From the NCBI GenBank assembly GCA_905250025.1, contig CAJNOJ010000238.1, positions 9,195 to 73,194 of the forward strand: a stretch of 64,000 nucleotides of DNA, in the 5' to 3' direction. A program made the translations under genes and the position numbers. Numbering within the stretch: the stretch's first letter is position 1; each line of letters opens with the position of its first letter. The notes beneath the pieces were generated by a model, which ran no database searches, was not told the DNA's origin, and saw nothing but the letters and a program-made list of their open reading frames with translations. Source of the DNA: Adineta ricciae (Eukaryota; Rotifera; Eurotatoria; Adinetida; Adinetidae). Positions 45,449 through 58,388 of this stretch are shown one piece after another.

Positions 45449-47164
45449 CTATCTGTATTTCAAATAATTGACCATAGTGCATGGAATCATTTGCCATATT
45501 TATAGTGGTGAATGTGTATGAAAGTGACGCCTTTTATCAAAAACAAAAGAGAAAAGAAGATTTACATTACTAAAATCTAATATAGTTTTATCTCATTCAC
45601 TCAACTTCTCCGATTACCAATTTATGATGCTTATCTCAATTTTACTTCCCAAAAAATAATGATCATCGTTTGCGTCGAGTTACAAAACAAGATGCATAGT
45701 TCCTAAAATATGATATAATAGTTCTTTTTATTATAGTAATTCAAACTTTCATTATTTTGACGAAGAAATGTAGACATATCGGTGAAAAATATAACATTCG
45801 CTCGGCATTCATACTTCAGCACAAACAAAAGACAGCAGTTTTAATTGCAATTGGAAATATCAATTGTTATTTTAGATCATACTCATACGCTTATTCTATT
45901 CATTCGTACAGTGTTCGCTAGACTATTGACGTACACAAAATCTGAAAATATAATCAGTCATGAATCTCTATCTTTGAGATGTTATAATTGTGATATTAAT
46001 AATTTTTACAAACATCTTCAGGTGAATCCATTTTTCAGTTCTTTGACGACTTCGGGTAAATGACATTTTTCAATACCGTCGTATTTTAGAAGTATAGTTA
46101 TTAATTTCTTTTTTGTAAATAGCATTGGGTAGAACATATATGGGAAATGTTGCCATCAATGGAATAAATATATGTATTTCTGTCAATCGTCTTTTATACA
46201 AATTAACTTAAAAGAAAAGACGTGGTGTGTAAGATCAAGTACACTGAGACATAATGGATTATGTTTTTGATGTTATAAAGTAACTATTTTCAGCATTTAA
46301 AGTAGTCATGCTTAATTAAAATGGGAACAATCAATTTGGCGACAGTTACTGTGAGTCGATAGTATCTCAAGAAAGGATTATCCAATTTGACAGCACGCTA
46401 TAACTGAGACTTACTCCGAGGATCATCAATTAATTGTCACATGACTAACTCATTAGCAGACACACAACGAACAATGGTTAGCATAGACAAGGAATAATAC
46501 GTTTAGCCTATCATACACACTTGTTTCTTGCAGAAAGAGATACCGTCAAAGACGTTTACACTTTGTTCATCAGCTACACAAGTTGTCAACCAGTCATAGA
46601 TAGTAGGGCAAATATGAATAAAATGGTCGAGAATGGTACAACTACAATATGCATTTCTCTGACTTCTGACAGGAGTCAATTGTGTTGCAAAGATAGAAGA
46701 TAATCGACCACCTAACATCAACAATCCTGATTGATCAACAATTGGTAAATAGAACAAATAATAACTACAATTAAATTCTCGGAAGTAGTGTCGCTTGTGC
46801 ATATAAAATTTGCAAAAAAAAGAACATAATCAACCTCTTGTCGTTCTATGACTCTGCTTTTATTTTGATAAAATACGAAGAAAGTTAGTTTTGAGTCAAT
46901 GTAAGTTATTCCAGAATATTTATTGGCATCGAGGTTGTATATTTTCCGCGTATGACGAAGATATATCACTTTCCCAAGCACACACTGTGACAATGAACAT
47001 GGTTTCTTTGTCATCGGTAAATGCTCGACCAACAGCCATCTTAGTCGACGATTTCCGGAAAATGACTTGTGTATAGAAGATCAGGATGCGTAGCAATACA
47101 AAATCTTCCTTTGCCATAAAGCGCATCAACCGGAACATCACCAATAAAGGTCGAAGCAGCAATT
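45449..47164. other. 1.7-kb stretch, no certain gene
   Basis: The first kilobase shows nothing. Between about 46500 and 47160 the minus strand has protein-like patches (STFIGDVPVDALYGKGRFC around 47070-47150; FIHICPTIYDWLTTCVADEQ around 46540-46620), but with stops between them. They may be a decayed or alternatively spliced 3' part of the PAN-like gene next to it. Confidence 0.35.
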
Positions 47165-47956
47165 TCAGTGTGAAGAAATTTGACAGTCACAAGTTTTCTT
47201 ACCATCGAGATTTTGATCGCTTTTTTTTGAAATATACAGTCCGCATTGGACTAAGATCATAATCAGGTGGAGTTCATCATCAGCTGTCAATTGTTGAGCT
47301 TGGTCGTTCAGACTTTGATCTAATTCCGATTCCTGTACGCAATGCTCACTTCGTTTCAAATTATGACGATCTACAGATTCTTTTCGAAAATTCGCCAAGA
47401 GATCAGGTTGAACAGTGCGTTGTTGTTGTACCGTGAACCGCCGAAAATCTATATTCATCTTTTAAATGAACTTACCGATACAGGTACCAGCGACACTTTG
47501 ATCATCCTCTAAAAGTCCTTCACTACTTCTATAGAGATAACAACGTTTCTTGTCATTTATGTAACTCCATAGAAAACACAACCTCGTTTGATCGCATTTA
47601 GTCATACATTTTTCTTTAATGACAATAGTTGAATACGTTACCGCTATATCTGCCTTTCATTTTGGTGCATGAAAATAGCAATTTCAAAGAGTAGAACGTT
47701 CGAAATCTTGCCTAATACTTACCAATAAAAGCTCCAGTCTCAAAGTATTTTGTGTCTTGAACACTGATAATTCCAGTGAAATCTATGCAAGTGTGTTTTG
47801 CTGAATCATATGACCATCCCGTGTATTCGATTTTCGTTTTACATACATCTATAGAAATTTGAACGCTAACAATGTTTGGAGTGTTCATAATTTTGTTTCC
47901 TGCCCATTGGTAATCCTCCAAAACATCTTCTGTGCAATCGTCTATGGCGACAACTC
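47165..47956 (-). CDS. PAN/apple-like domain protein, partial model
   Basis: Three exons join in frame: 47723-47956, 47476-47643, and 47370 down to a stop at 47165. The first carries a PAN-like core (VCKTKIEYTGWSYDSAKHTCIDF). The second carries a related one (CMTKCDQTRLCFLWSYINDKKRCYLY), followed by DQSVAGTC. The third is polar, helical and ends CDCQISSH. The 5' end is unresolved: the acceptor at 47957 joins no upstream ATG exon that keeps frame in what I tried, and there is no signal peptide. The gene may be broken or lack a recognised first exon. PAN domains bind proteins or carbohydrates outside the cell. Confidence 0.4.
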
Positions 47957-48129
47957 CTAAGCATCAATCAATCAACGTATTTATATAGAATCCTTGAACA
48001 ACTCACTTTTATATGGAGCAATATGTCGTTATTGCCTCTTATCTCCATTCGACGAAGTTGTTGACGAAAATGATTTACGACTGAGAAGTCGCAATCCATG
48101 AGAAAAAGAATGGATCATAAAAATCCGCA

Positions 48130-49149
48130 TGGGAATGATTCGCACCAGTCGTATCATTGTAGAAGGTAATACATATCAAGAGAAGTAAACTGACCTTTCA
48201 AATATTTCGATGATAAGTACCCGAAAGCAGAATGAGTCGGACAATTTTGAAAAGACGACTCCAGTTATACCTGTATATATGTCGCATGTAAATCGATCAA
48301 GTTTGACGAAGATTGAAAGAGTATAAAAAACAATGTCGTCGTAATTTCTCTCTTCTTCTTACGACCAGAAGACAGATGCATAGATCAAAAAGATAGAAAA
48401 AACGAGCAAGTCTCATGATCCTATACTAATCGCCAGACTGATCAATTAACGGAGACAAGCAGAATCGTATTTTTAGGTTGATCAAATCAATATTTTTCAA
48501 TATTGTCTTGTCAGCATTATTACGAAGATTTTCGAGGTATAAACTAAATGAGATTGCTCACACTTGGATTCGTAGAGTGGTTTTATCGAATAAGTATTGA
48601 GTCTTGCAAAGGAAAGTATCTTGCACGATCACACGTTTTGTCTTTATGGTCACTGCTTCAAAAAACCAAAAAGAGTGGCGATACAAAATGAGTACATCTT
48701 CCGGCGCAGTTTCAAATGACATTCACAAGCTTAAGAAAATCTATGGATACTGAAAATGTAAACATTTTCTTTTGTCGCAAAGTTATCTTCACGTATTTTA
48801 TCGAATCGAAAGAAGGCATGAAGTGTGTTAATCAACAAGCACATTCGAAGCGTTTTATCACGACTGATTCTGTTTTGAACGAAAATCTGAAGATATTTAT
48901 AACCAAAACTCGACGCTAAGCAGAATTTTACGATTTACAGAACGAGTGAATTCTTAAGAAGTGTTTTATAACAGAATTTTACTACATCGACGAGAAAATC
49001 TTGTTTTTTTCTTTAAAAAAAAACTAGAATAGAATTGCTCAACACGTGAACAACGACTCATTTTCTTTCCTTTTCTCTCTTTACCAATATGACACATTAG
49101 CAACCGTTTCAAAGTAACAAACGTTGTCATACTTCCGCTTTCCCATGAA
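48130..49149. other. intergenic, 5' side of TRPM gene
   Basis: AT-rich, with no ORF of note. Presumably contains the promoter of the TRPM-like gene. Confidence 0.5.
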
Positions 49150-52100
49150 ATGTCTGCTGAAAAAGAAGAATCACCACAATCCTGGGATGACCTAATCAAA
49201 ACGTATCTTAGCCGACAAAGATATCAATCACGTACATGTAAAATCTACAACATTCAGCTACAAAACTCTTCCAACAGTCAAAATACGACGTGTGTATGTG
49301 GTCGACTAGCTCAACGTCATAGTTTCTCTGGTGAAAGTCATCAATCGATAGCTGTTCGAGAAGGTAATCGACAATGGCAACCACCGAATAAGTTCCGTGA
49401 CTTAGTGGATGGTGTCAAAGTGCCAATAAATGTTTTCGGGCGATTGAAATCTACGAATTGTAAATTCGTACGAATCAACATTCAAACAGAACTGAAGGAT
49501 ATCTATGATTTGCTTGTCGTTGATTGCAAAGAATGTAAACCAAAACTTGTATTAAGTGTGTTTGGTGGTGCAAAGTATTTTACAATGACCGAACGATTAG
49601 AAAAGGAAATCATTCGAGGTATAGTCGATGCTGCCAGTGCGACAGGTAGATAAAGACAAAATTCATGGAAAACTTTGTTTGTTCGGAGAATTCATTTAGA
49701 TACATGGATTTTAACTGCAGGAATCAGTAATGGCGTGTCAAAATTAGTAGGTGAAGGTATTTCACATTATCGTTTATTGAGAGAGTATCCAAATCGAGTC
49801 AAATGTATTGGAATGACAATGTGGGGAACAGTCAATGAAAGTACAAGATTTGAATTAAAACACTCGACCAATGTAATTTGATTGTTTAACGAAAAAAAAA
49901 CCTGTCCCATTATTCTTTGAATCTTTTCAGAACTATCCAAAAGAAGCACTTTATCGACAGATATCTGATACTATTCAAGAAGATAAAGAAACAATCGAAT
50001 CAAATCATACACACTGTATTCTCTTCGACGATGGACGATTGAATGGTTATCTTGCTGATCGTGAGCGTAACGAATTAGTTACACACGCAAGCAGTCAAAC
50101 AAATCATACATGTAAGGAGCAAATCTGTAGGAATTTCATCTGTTATAATTCGAGTTTATTCAAAGGTTATGGCGTGACAATCATTGTCGAAGGAGGTCTT
50201 AACACACTCGATGTGATTGAAAATGATATTAAAAATCATCGACCTATCGTTTTGATTGAAGTTTGTGGTTTATTTTGAAAAAAAAAAGTCATATCCAACT
50301 TCACTGTAGGGTAGTGGACGTTTAGCCGATGTTCTTGCAACGTTAATCGAGCAATGTTCCAGTTTCGAAGACAATGACCAATGGTAAATTGAATACGTGC
50401 AACAAATCATTAGTCTAGATTTGTCTTCTTCCAATAGGACTTTGACTGATGATGATATCCGGAAGGTTATCGAATATTTTCTTCCAAATCCGCATACGAT
50501 CGATATGCCACTCGCTATTCATCGAATAAAACGGATTTTACAAAAGAAAAATCGTTATCTACTGCATGTTTTCTCATTGAATCGAGATAATAATGTCGCT
50601 GAAACGATATTCCGGGCAATTTTCGGTGAAACGACGAGGAGTATTTTGAATCCGTCATTTGATGAAATTGTTTTTTTAGTTCAAATTGAGACGACGGAAA
50701 CTGACACTATGAGCGATCCGTTGACTCAAGCGCAAAGACGTCGGAATGATGAAGATCGACTAATTGATCTTGCCGTGGAATGGAATTACTTCGATGGTGT
50801 TTTACCAATATTAAAATCACGTGCAGATGAGAAATTTCATCAAGATCACACTTCTCCGGATGTAATACTGAATGAATGAACAGGACTTTTTCGGATTCGC
50901 TGTTCTTTGTAGATATATTTAAAACGCGAAAGAGAACTATTTCAACGATCGATAGAAAAAGATCGTCCATTATTTGTGGAATACTTTCTAGCTGCTATGT
51001 TTGATCCGATAATTCTGATTGGATCCGAAAACACATCTGAACGTCATCGAATTCTCTCCAATCTATATCGAGTTTGCCATGACCAAATGGAAAGAGTGAG
51101 CCTTTCCCAACTTTCTTCTTTTCTATTCGATTTTTTTCATGTTAAGAATCAGAGACGATATATCTCAACTTTATTCGGCGACATTACCACGAACACCGTC
51201 GAGCAACTCGACAGACGGCTAACGAAGTTCATTGGTTCTTTCATTGAACCAATTTACACTGGTGAAAGAGACACGATCCGACAGCGTGTCTGTATCGATA
51301 TCAAGGAACTTCTATGTCGTTTTTGTAATGTTACTCAAACGAGAGATCATCAAGAATACCAAAATCGATACACTAAAGACCAATCGTTACGCGATCTATT
51401 CTTCTTGGCAGTTTTTATGGACATGACCGAAATGGCAAAAACTCTCTTGATTCATCTACCCTCACGTATCTGTGGAGCACTGATTGCTTCAGCTATATTC
51501 AAACGTTATGCGAAGTTATCATCGACTGTTTATCTGAAAAATAAATTCGAAGATCAAGCGTTAGAATTTGAAACTTACGCAGCATTTTGTACCGATAAAT
51601 GTTATGAATATGATGAACGAATTGCGTGTGAGTTGCTTCTACGGCAAATACCGCTTTTTGGTAATGTAACATGCATGCAGGTAAAAATGCATTTTCAACT
51701 GATTTTGTGAAATGTTGACGATACTGTAGGTGGCGATTTCGAGTCAAAGTGGAAAATTACTTAATACAGCATGTTTTGATCAAGCGTTGAATCAAGTTTG
51801 GTATGGCAAGTTGTCTATTACTAATTACCGTACGTCGAAGAAGCTGGTACAACTGATAGCTTTTGTATCTTTGGGCTTCTTAGCACCATTTTTGATAGCT
51901 TATCGAGCGCATGAATCGGTAAGAGCATTTTTCTCCGAAAATCATTACTTCTTACACTTTTATCGTTGTAGGAAGTCAACGATGAGTCGTAAGTAAAGAA
52001 AGTTCATATGAATACAATCGACTTTGTGAATATGTGCATCTAGTCTATCATCGGTTGGGATTAATTATTACAGCGAGAGAGACGTTTGGACAGGAAAAGC

Positions 52101-54049
52101 ATGGAAAAAGTACTGGTTACGTTTCAAATATTTTCATCAATGTCCTATGGCGAAAATGGTTTATCATTTTGTAAGTTATCGTTTCATATCGCTAATCTTC
52201 TGTATTGTTCATTTAGGCAAGTTACATCTTTTTCCTACTGGTGTTCAGCTACATGATGCTTTATCGTTTGGATCCTCCGGGAACGTTTGCTATTCCCCAT
52301 TGGACTGAAATCTATGTTATTATCACCGTTTCAACGATGTTCTGTGATGAAGTTCGAAAAGTAATGATAACTGATGTGGTGATACGAGTATTTCTTAGTT
52401 TAATTTCGATTGAAGTTATATCATGAATACAAAACACGAATGACTGAACAATGGGGTTCGACAGGATCGGCTTTGTTGACACTCTTATCCATCGGGTTTT
52501 ACATTGTTCCGTATTTTTTGTTTTATTTCGGTTTAATATTTCGCTATCGGGGTTATGATGAGGGTTTGATTACTACAGCAAGGTAAATCACTTCATTTCC
52601 TTATTTTCCTTTCTTTGATTGTCGAAATTTCAGAATTATTTGGGCATTTGATTTGGAATTATGGTATCTTCGATCTTTAAAGTTCACCATAGCTTTAAAA
52701 TCAATCGGACCGAAATTATTCATGTTAAAAAACATGGTTTGTATCTTCTCTATCTACTCTACTAACTAATCAATCTCTCTCACTCCAGCTTCAAGATCTA
52801 TTCGCATTTGTTTACATGATTTTCATTGCCATCGCTGCCTATGGTGTTGTATCACGTGCATTGATACTTTACAAACAAGTACCTTTTACAATTCATGCTA
52901 TTTTTAAAGAAATTTTCTATGAACCATATTGGTTCATCTACGGAGAAGTGTCAGATAAAGATTTACTTGATAGTACGATGATAACTTCTCTCATCTCTGT
53001 AGGATTTCATGTTGACTACTTGTTTAGATATAATTCAAACCGATTCTGATTCGGCTGCAGCTGAAGCAACTGCTACACACGTGATATTGGCATTTCATAT
53101 GTTGTTTATAAATATCCTCATATTGAATTTACTCATTGCTGTTTTTTCGTAAGGCGATTTTGCTTTTTTTAACGAGATAATCGATCATTCTATGTTTATT
53201 CCAGTCGTTCCATTGATAAAGTTCAAGACAACACCGAATTCTATTGGCGCTATCAACGTTACACATTTGTTCGTGAATATTTCGAACGCCCTCCACTCGC
53301 TTATCCACCACTCATCTTCTTCACACATGTTATACTCCTTTGTCGTGCGGTTCGTCGTCAACTTTGTTCAAAATTGTGCCGGAATCGAGTTGGAGACGAA
53401 AATGTCGAGTCGACATCAAGTATTCTAACATCGATATTTAGTATGAATAGTTCGACATTAAAAAACATTGAGTTTTCTCTTTTTGTAACCTTTAGAAATG
53501 GTCCCTGTTGAGAGATTTCATTTGAACGAAAAATGGAATGTCTTCGAAAATGCCGCTACGCACAGTTACGCTCGTTCAATTTTAGAAAGAAATAAAAAGA
53601 AACGAAGTTTGACAATCGATGATAGTCAATCGAAAAGAAAGACAACGACGGAATCAAATACGAATAAACAAGCAATCCCTGATGAACGACAATCAATACC
53701 GACTTGGCAGGAAGAAGTCACGACGTTAAAATCAATACTTTCCAATACGCAAAAGAATCTCGATGAGGTATGAAATGCTTTTCGTTCGTTTTTCATCCAT
53801 CAATCTTTGTTTAGAACAATGCACGAATGGAGAAATATGTCTACGATGTAAGTGTTAAGGATGCTTTGAAAGGAGAGGGGTAGGATGTAATATTTTTAGA
53901 TAAATAAATCACTTGATTGGATTATGCAAGCTATTGCACGAGTGAAAATGAACGATCCGACAAAACCACCAGTGACAATGAATCTTGACGCACCCGTTAT
54001 TCAACGACGTTTATCAATAACTGCTCCAAATGCAATAAATCCTGACTAG
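49150..54049 (+). CDS. TRPM-family cation channel
   Basis: Eighteen exons can be joined in frame (49150-49645, 49700-49872, 49931-50260, 50310-50383, 50414-50861, 50913-51680, 51730-51918, 51972-51988, 52074-52170, 52217-52360, 52416-52582, 52634-52736, 52789-52972, 53028-53148, 53205-53440, 53496-53767, 53815-53847, 53900-54049), giving 1,333 aa, a normal TRPM size. The N-terminal TRPM homology region has KFVRIN, LVLSVFGGAKYF, AWI-like WILTAGISNGVSKLVGEG and LVEGSGR-like IVLIEGSGRLADVL. The channel part has ELWYLRSLKF..LGPK-like SIGPKLFMLKNM and a pore and S6 ending HMLFINILILNLLIAVFS. A coiled-coil tail ends the protein; no kinase or Nudix domain. Oddities: a 17-nt exon, and a TAA at 50385 avoided only by a 30-nt intron. 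Confidence 0.85.
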
Positions 54050-54316
54050 CAGAGTGTTTTCTTTAAAATTTTTGATAAATAATCAGGAAAATAAGGATTG
54101 TGTTGATGACAATAAACTGGTGACCTCTGCCCATCTATTTCGATGCTATAGATTTCCTTCGTCTTAACTATTCGATAGTACACTCTGTCAATCAAAGTTT
54201 TAAAGGATCGTTTGTTGATTTTTTACATAATTAAAATCATTGGTAGTTGAGATTTCCTCTTCAGATGAGAAGACATATCGGATTACGCACTTTTAATAAC
54301 AGGTTACTCAAGTTCG

Positions 54317-55207
54317 ATGACGAGTATAACACTAAGGCACTTAAATGATGATTCTTCATGGTTGATTATCTTTGACAATTTCACAATTTTACTCGATCCA
54401 TGGTTCTTCGGTTCTCAAACAGACTATTGTACATGTTTTTCCTCTCAAGAGCATGCAAGTCCATCATCTATTCAGGACATTCAACGTGATCTTGCCATGA
54501 ACATAGACGCAATTGTCATCTCTCATGAGTTTACCGATCACTGTCATGAACAAACTCTTCGTTCCCTCTCGCCAACCATTCCTATCTTTGCCACGACTAA
54601 CGCTGCGAAACGTATTCGACGATGGAATCATTTCGAACATGTCTATACAATTCCGATCTTAGATGGTCAACTGGTGAACTTAACACTTCACAATCTAACA
54701 AATCAGCGAACACAATCAAATATGCCCAAGACAATCAGCGTTGGATATATACCAGAGAGAAAATTGTTTTCCTTACCATCATTGCACGGCGCAACGTGTT
54801 TGTCATTTCTTGTCAATGATCAACAATGGCATAGTATTTTGTATATCCCACATGGATGCGAGCAAAGTTCGATACGTGAATGGCTAAGTCAGCAATCAAA
54901 TGTGAAGATCTGCGTGCTTTTGCAAGGATTTGATCGAGTTTTTAATCCGATATGGCTTGGAGGTTTACTTAATTATGGATGCCGGCAAGCAGCGGAATTA
55001 GCGGTTGCTATTGGAGCAAAGTATTGGATAAATACGCATGATGAAAATAAAATTGCGCGCGGTTTCGTTTCAAAATTTCTCAAGCGAAACAATCACACAA
55101 TCGAGAATGCAAAAATTGAACTCGAAAAATATCAAAATCAAACAGAACGGACGAAACTTCATAGTATCGCCAATGGAAATTCTTTTGTCATAGACTTAAC
55201 CGAATAA
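54317..55207 (+). CDS. metallo-beta-lactamase-fold hydrolase
   Basis: Single exon, 296 aa. The start LRHLNDDSSWLI...ILLDPWFFG and the metal motif SHEFTDHCHEQTL (H-x3-D-H) are typical of UlaG-like members of the MBL superfamily. Later YIPHGCE and NTHDEN supply candidate further ligands or active-site residues. Most residues of the HxHxDH motif are kept, with the first His replaced (S-H-E-F-T-D-H). No signal peptide. The lack of introns and the fungal or bacterial look hint at transfer, but that is weak. Substrate unknown. Confidence 0.7.
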   Translation: MTSITLRHLNDDSSWLIIFDNFTILLDPWFFGSQTDYCTCFSSQEHASPSSIQDIQRDLAMNIDAIVISHEFTDHCHEQTLRSLSPTIPIFATTNAAKRIRRWNHFEHVYTIPILDGQLVNLTLHNLTNQRTQSNMPKTISVGYIPERKLFSLPSLHGATCLSFLVNDQQWHSILYIPHGCEQSSIREWLSQQSNVKICVLLQGFDRVFNPIWLGGLLNYGCRQAAELAVAIGAKYWINTHDENKIARGFVSKFLKRNNHTIENAKIELEKYQNQTERTKLHSIANGNSFVIDLTE

Positions 55208-55382
55208 AGTTCATGCCGAGCAACAACTTCTGTTGTGATATCGTTTGTACTTTAGTCAAATCTGCCGAACAAAGATCTTAAATTTATTCTTATAATCCTA
55301 AAACCTATCAATTATATCGTTTCAAATAATCTTACATAAAAACGATTCTAACTCTCTTTGTTGAGTTGTTGTTAATTCGTTT

Positions 55383-56219
55383 TTATTGAGTAGAATTATT
55401 ATGCATATGAGCAATAATCCATTCGGACAATGCCTCCGGGTTTCGAGTCTAAAAATGTCAAAGAAATAGAAAATCCAATCGTCAGTTTGTTCCCTTACTT
55501 GAATATAAACTATTCCCGGTCCAGTAAATCGACAGACAAGACCTTCACCCGAGTGCATGCCTGCAGAGACACTTCCACCAGCTCGTTCAATCGCATACGG
55601 ACAACTCCACGCAACTAAATGGCCGTTATCAACAATCAATTGCTCGTTTGCTTTCAATTGACGCGTAATAATTGCACCGAGCGCTGTGACGAACAGTACG
55701 CCTCGACCGGTGAATTGTTGAACAAATAAGCCTTCGCCCGAAAACAAAGCTTTACTTAAACCTTGAGACTTCGTTTCTTTTGTGATTCCATCAGACATCG
55801 CTAAGAATCCTCCTCGACCCACAGTCCAACGGGTATTTCCATCTAAAGATATTGGCATAATATCACCCCTGTTTGATAAAGACCATGAATGTGAACTGTA
55901 TATGTTAACAAACATATGCTTACCAGATTGGTGGTGCAAGAAGAATTTCTCCAGGACCGGTGTAAGTTGTTTGAGACATTTCTCCGCCTGTGATCATTTT
56001 CTTGAATGAGAACTTCAATTTACCTTTCAATTTCACATTCGGATCCATAGTCATCATTGCACCAGGTTGAGTAAATATTTGTCCATTTGGTAAAAGAGTC
56101 ACTGAGAGCACTGTATTCGTATCTCGCTGGTCAATTTTGAAAAAGCCTCCCGGAAAATCGCCCGTTACGTCGTTTGCACCACCGCGTGAAACTGGTTGAG
56201 GAAAAGCAGCAGACGCCAT
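55383..56219 (-). CDS. AIM24 family protein (TIGR00266 type)
   Basis: Three exons (55924-56219, 55499-55868, 55383-55448), introns 55 and 50 nt; 243 aa. The sequence has the repetitive beta-strand Gly pattern of this family: VTLLPNGQIFTQPGAMMTM, GPGEILLAPPIWGDIMPI, GGFLAMSDG, SGEGLFVQQFTGRGVLFVTALGAI, ANEQLIVDNGHLVAWS, SGEGLVCRFTGPGIVYIQTRN. It is the single-domain bacterial/fungal form. The yeast namesake is mitochondrial, but no transit peptide is visible here. The role is not known. Horizontal origin is possible. Confidence 0.88.
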
Positions 56220-56637
56220 TTTGTTATCGTATTTTTCGCAATATGATCGACAAAATATCGATACACGTGTTTATAAATCCGAACTCAAGGTAACTCGACA
56301 GGTAGACAACAAAAGAAGCAATATATCTTTCTGTACAAAAGAAAATATCTTATAATCTTTTCTAAATAAATCTATTGTCAATGCAACATATTATCGTTGA
56401 CTGAGAAAAAAACGAATCTCATCGTTGTCTAGCTGCTAATAGTTGAGTAATTCGACATGAAATTATGTACTCGTCATACTTGTAACGTAACTTTTATGAC
56501 AGTTTTACAAATCAAATGAAAACTTTTGAACTCACTTTCTAGAAATGCATTAGCAGAAAAACTAAACCATTCATTTGCACTGTTTCAAATCAGTATACAG
56601 ATTTCATCATGACAGTCTCTCCAACATTCTCTTGCGC
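56220..56637. other. intergenic
   Basis: 5' flank of the AIM24 gene; no gene seen. Confidence 0.5.
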
Positions 56638-57160
56638 TCATTGTTCGTTACATTTTGATCTACGGATGTTTCTTGCTGATTCTTATTAGTATGTTCAATT
56701 CAGAAATGGTCATTTTGATCTTCACTCGCCAGCCATTATCTCGAAATCTATTCTTAACTGACATCATCACCAATGACATTCTCATATTTCTGTTCCTTCC
56801 GTTGTGGTTACTATTTACGTACTAAATATTATGACCTTTTTTTATTTCATTTAACTGCTATACAAGCTCGTCGCGAGCGACAATCCTGTTCGATAAATAG
56901 ATCACCCGACTGTAGCTGTGTATCAAATGGTCGCCAACGCAGTCGCATCGTTCCCATTTGCTGGCATCAATCTTTATCGTGTGGGGTAACAACGTAGGCT
57001 CTCCGGACAACGGATCAAGAAAATGTAATTCAATCCTTCCGCTTATTCGTCATTTGAGTATTTTACGTTCAATATGATACCGATCTTTATATCTATATGG
57101 TCACATCTAATGAAGTTTTTATGTTTCTGTCGTGAAAAATGGAACGAGTCTGTGACTATT
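56638..57160 (+). pseudogene. GPCR relic, paralogue of the receptor at 58389
   Basis: In pieces it matches the intact receptor: RYILIYGCFLLILISMFNS...ILIFTRQPLSRN...IITNDILIFLFLPL (TM1-TM2) at about 56645-56810, then directly TM6-TM7-like sequence (VSNGRQRSRIVPICWHQSLS frame region, FRLFVI, DTDLYIYMVTSNEVF-like) to about 57140. TM3-TM5 are deleted, and the frame shifts several times. Confidence 0.65.
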
Positions 57161-58388
57161 ATATCCACCAACACATGAAACATGAACAAGACATCTTTCC
57201 TCATGTAAGAATTGACATATTCAAAACATCTCTACGAACTCACTCAGATGTCAATAAGTCTGTATGTGATGTTGTGTAATATTTATCTAAATATAGTTCT
57301 CGTAGAAATAGTTAATTCAATCAGATTTTGGAAAACAGAGCAACAGTATTTGATTCTGATAAATAAAGTTTCAAAGGGATTACAATCTACAAAACGTATA
57401 AGATCCCTATATGTTTACGAATCCTGTTCGAAGAAAGTTATTTCGTATTTTTCATTTTCGTACACAACAGCACTACTGGAGAGCTTCGTTAAGTTATTTT
57501 TGAAAACGTCGTACGAATTTGGAAAAGTTCCTCATGTAGATGAAGTCTCACTTTGTCTTCCCTAGAAATAATCGAGGCACAAAGAAAGAAATAGTACTGT
57601 TATATTCTTCTAACAGATTATGTCAATCAACTGTCGACATAGACTTTAACTGAACAAGTAGTCTGCTTAACTAAAAGGAATGTTATTGAATAGGTAATCG
57701 GGAACTTTATAAAGAGGCTATTGAGTACGATCAAGCTCAAGAATTAACACACTTTAACTACATGCATCATCGCTCGAATCTTTAAACGATACTATGAATA
57801 AGAAATCTTTTTTTAATCGTTAAGTGCGCACCTTGACCTCAATTTCTGTCGCGATTGAGCATTAGCTTTAAGTTCACACACGCGCATCGACTGATAATCG
57901 TTCAGTAATGAATGATTTCGTGACAGCAAGATGACAAATAGATATTCCTCTTCAAAAATTTGAATTTTATTATACTTAACGATCCATCTCATGCGGACCC
58001 TAGTTATTTCTTGCATCGTATCAAACGAATCGTTTCCAATCTACGATTCGGTAAATCAGAAAGGTTCAATCGAGTACAAAATCAATAATAAGACTAAAAT
58101 CATGACGTTTACCTTTCCTACAGTCTGGATAGGACTTTCTTATTATCTTCGGATAATAACAACATCAGCGACACTAGTAGCGTCAAACAGAGTTGCCGAC
58201 ATGCGTTACATTAGATTTAAAAGCTCAACACCGGATAAAGCTAAAGTCGACTTTTTTTACAAAGTCATAAATAGAGAAAACAGAACTAAAGAAAAAGATT
58301 GTGTATGAGTGTTCTATTTTAATCATTCATTTCAATTAATAAACAATATAGTCACATAAGTAAACGACATATACTTTCATACAACACA
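57161..58388. other. intergenic, 1.2 kb
   Basis: Two ORFs (57212-57565 and 57991-58308, plus strand) have no recognisable domain. Nothing else seen. Confidence 0.4.

Noticed and set aside
49150..54049. A set of separate small genes instead of one TRPM gene
   Set aside because: All pieces join in frame over canonical sites and match TRPM order from N-terminus to coiled coil.
57991..58308. 105-codon ORF before the GPCR
   Set aside because: No domain, odd composition, and nothing to support it as a gene.
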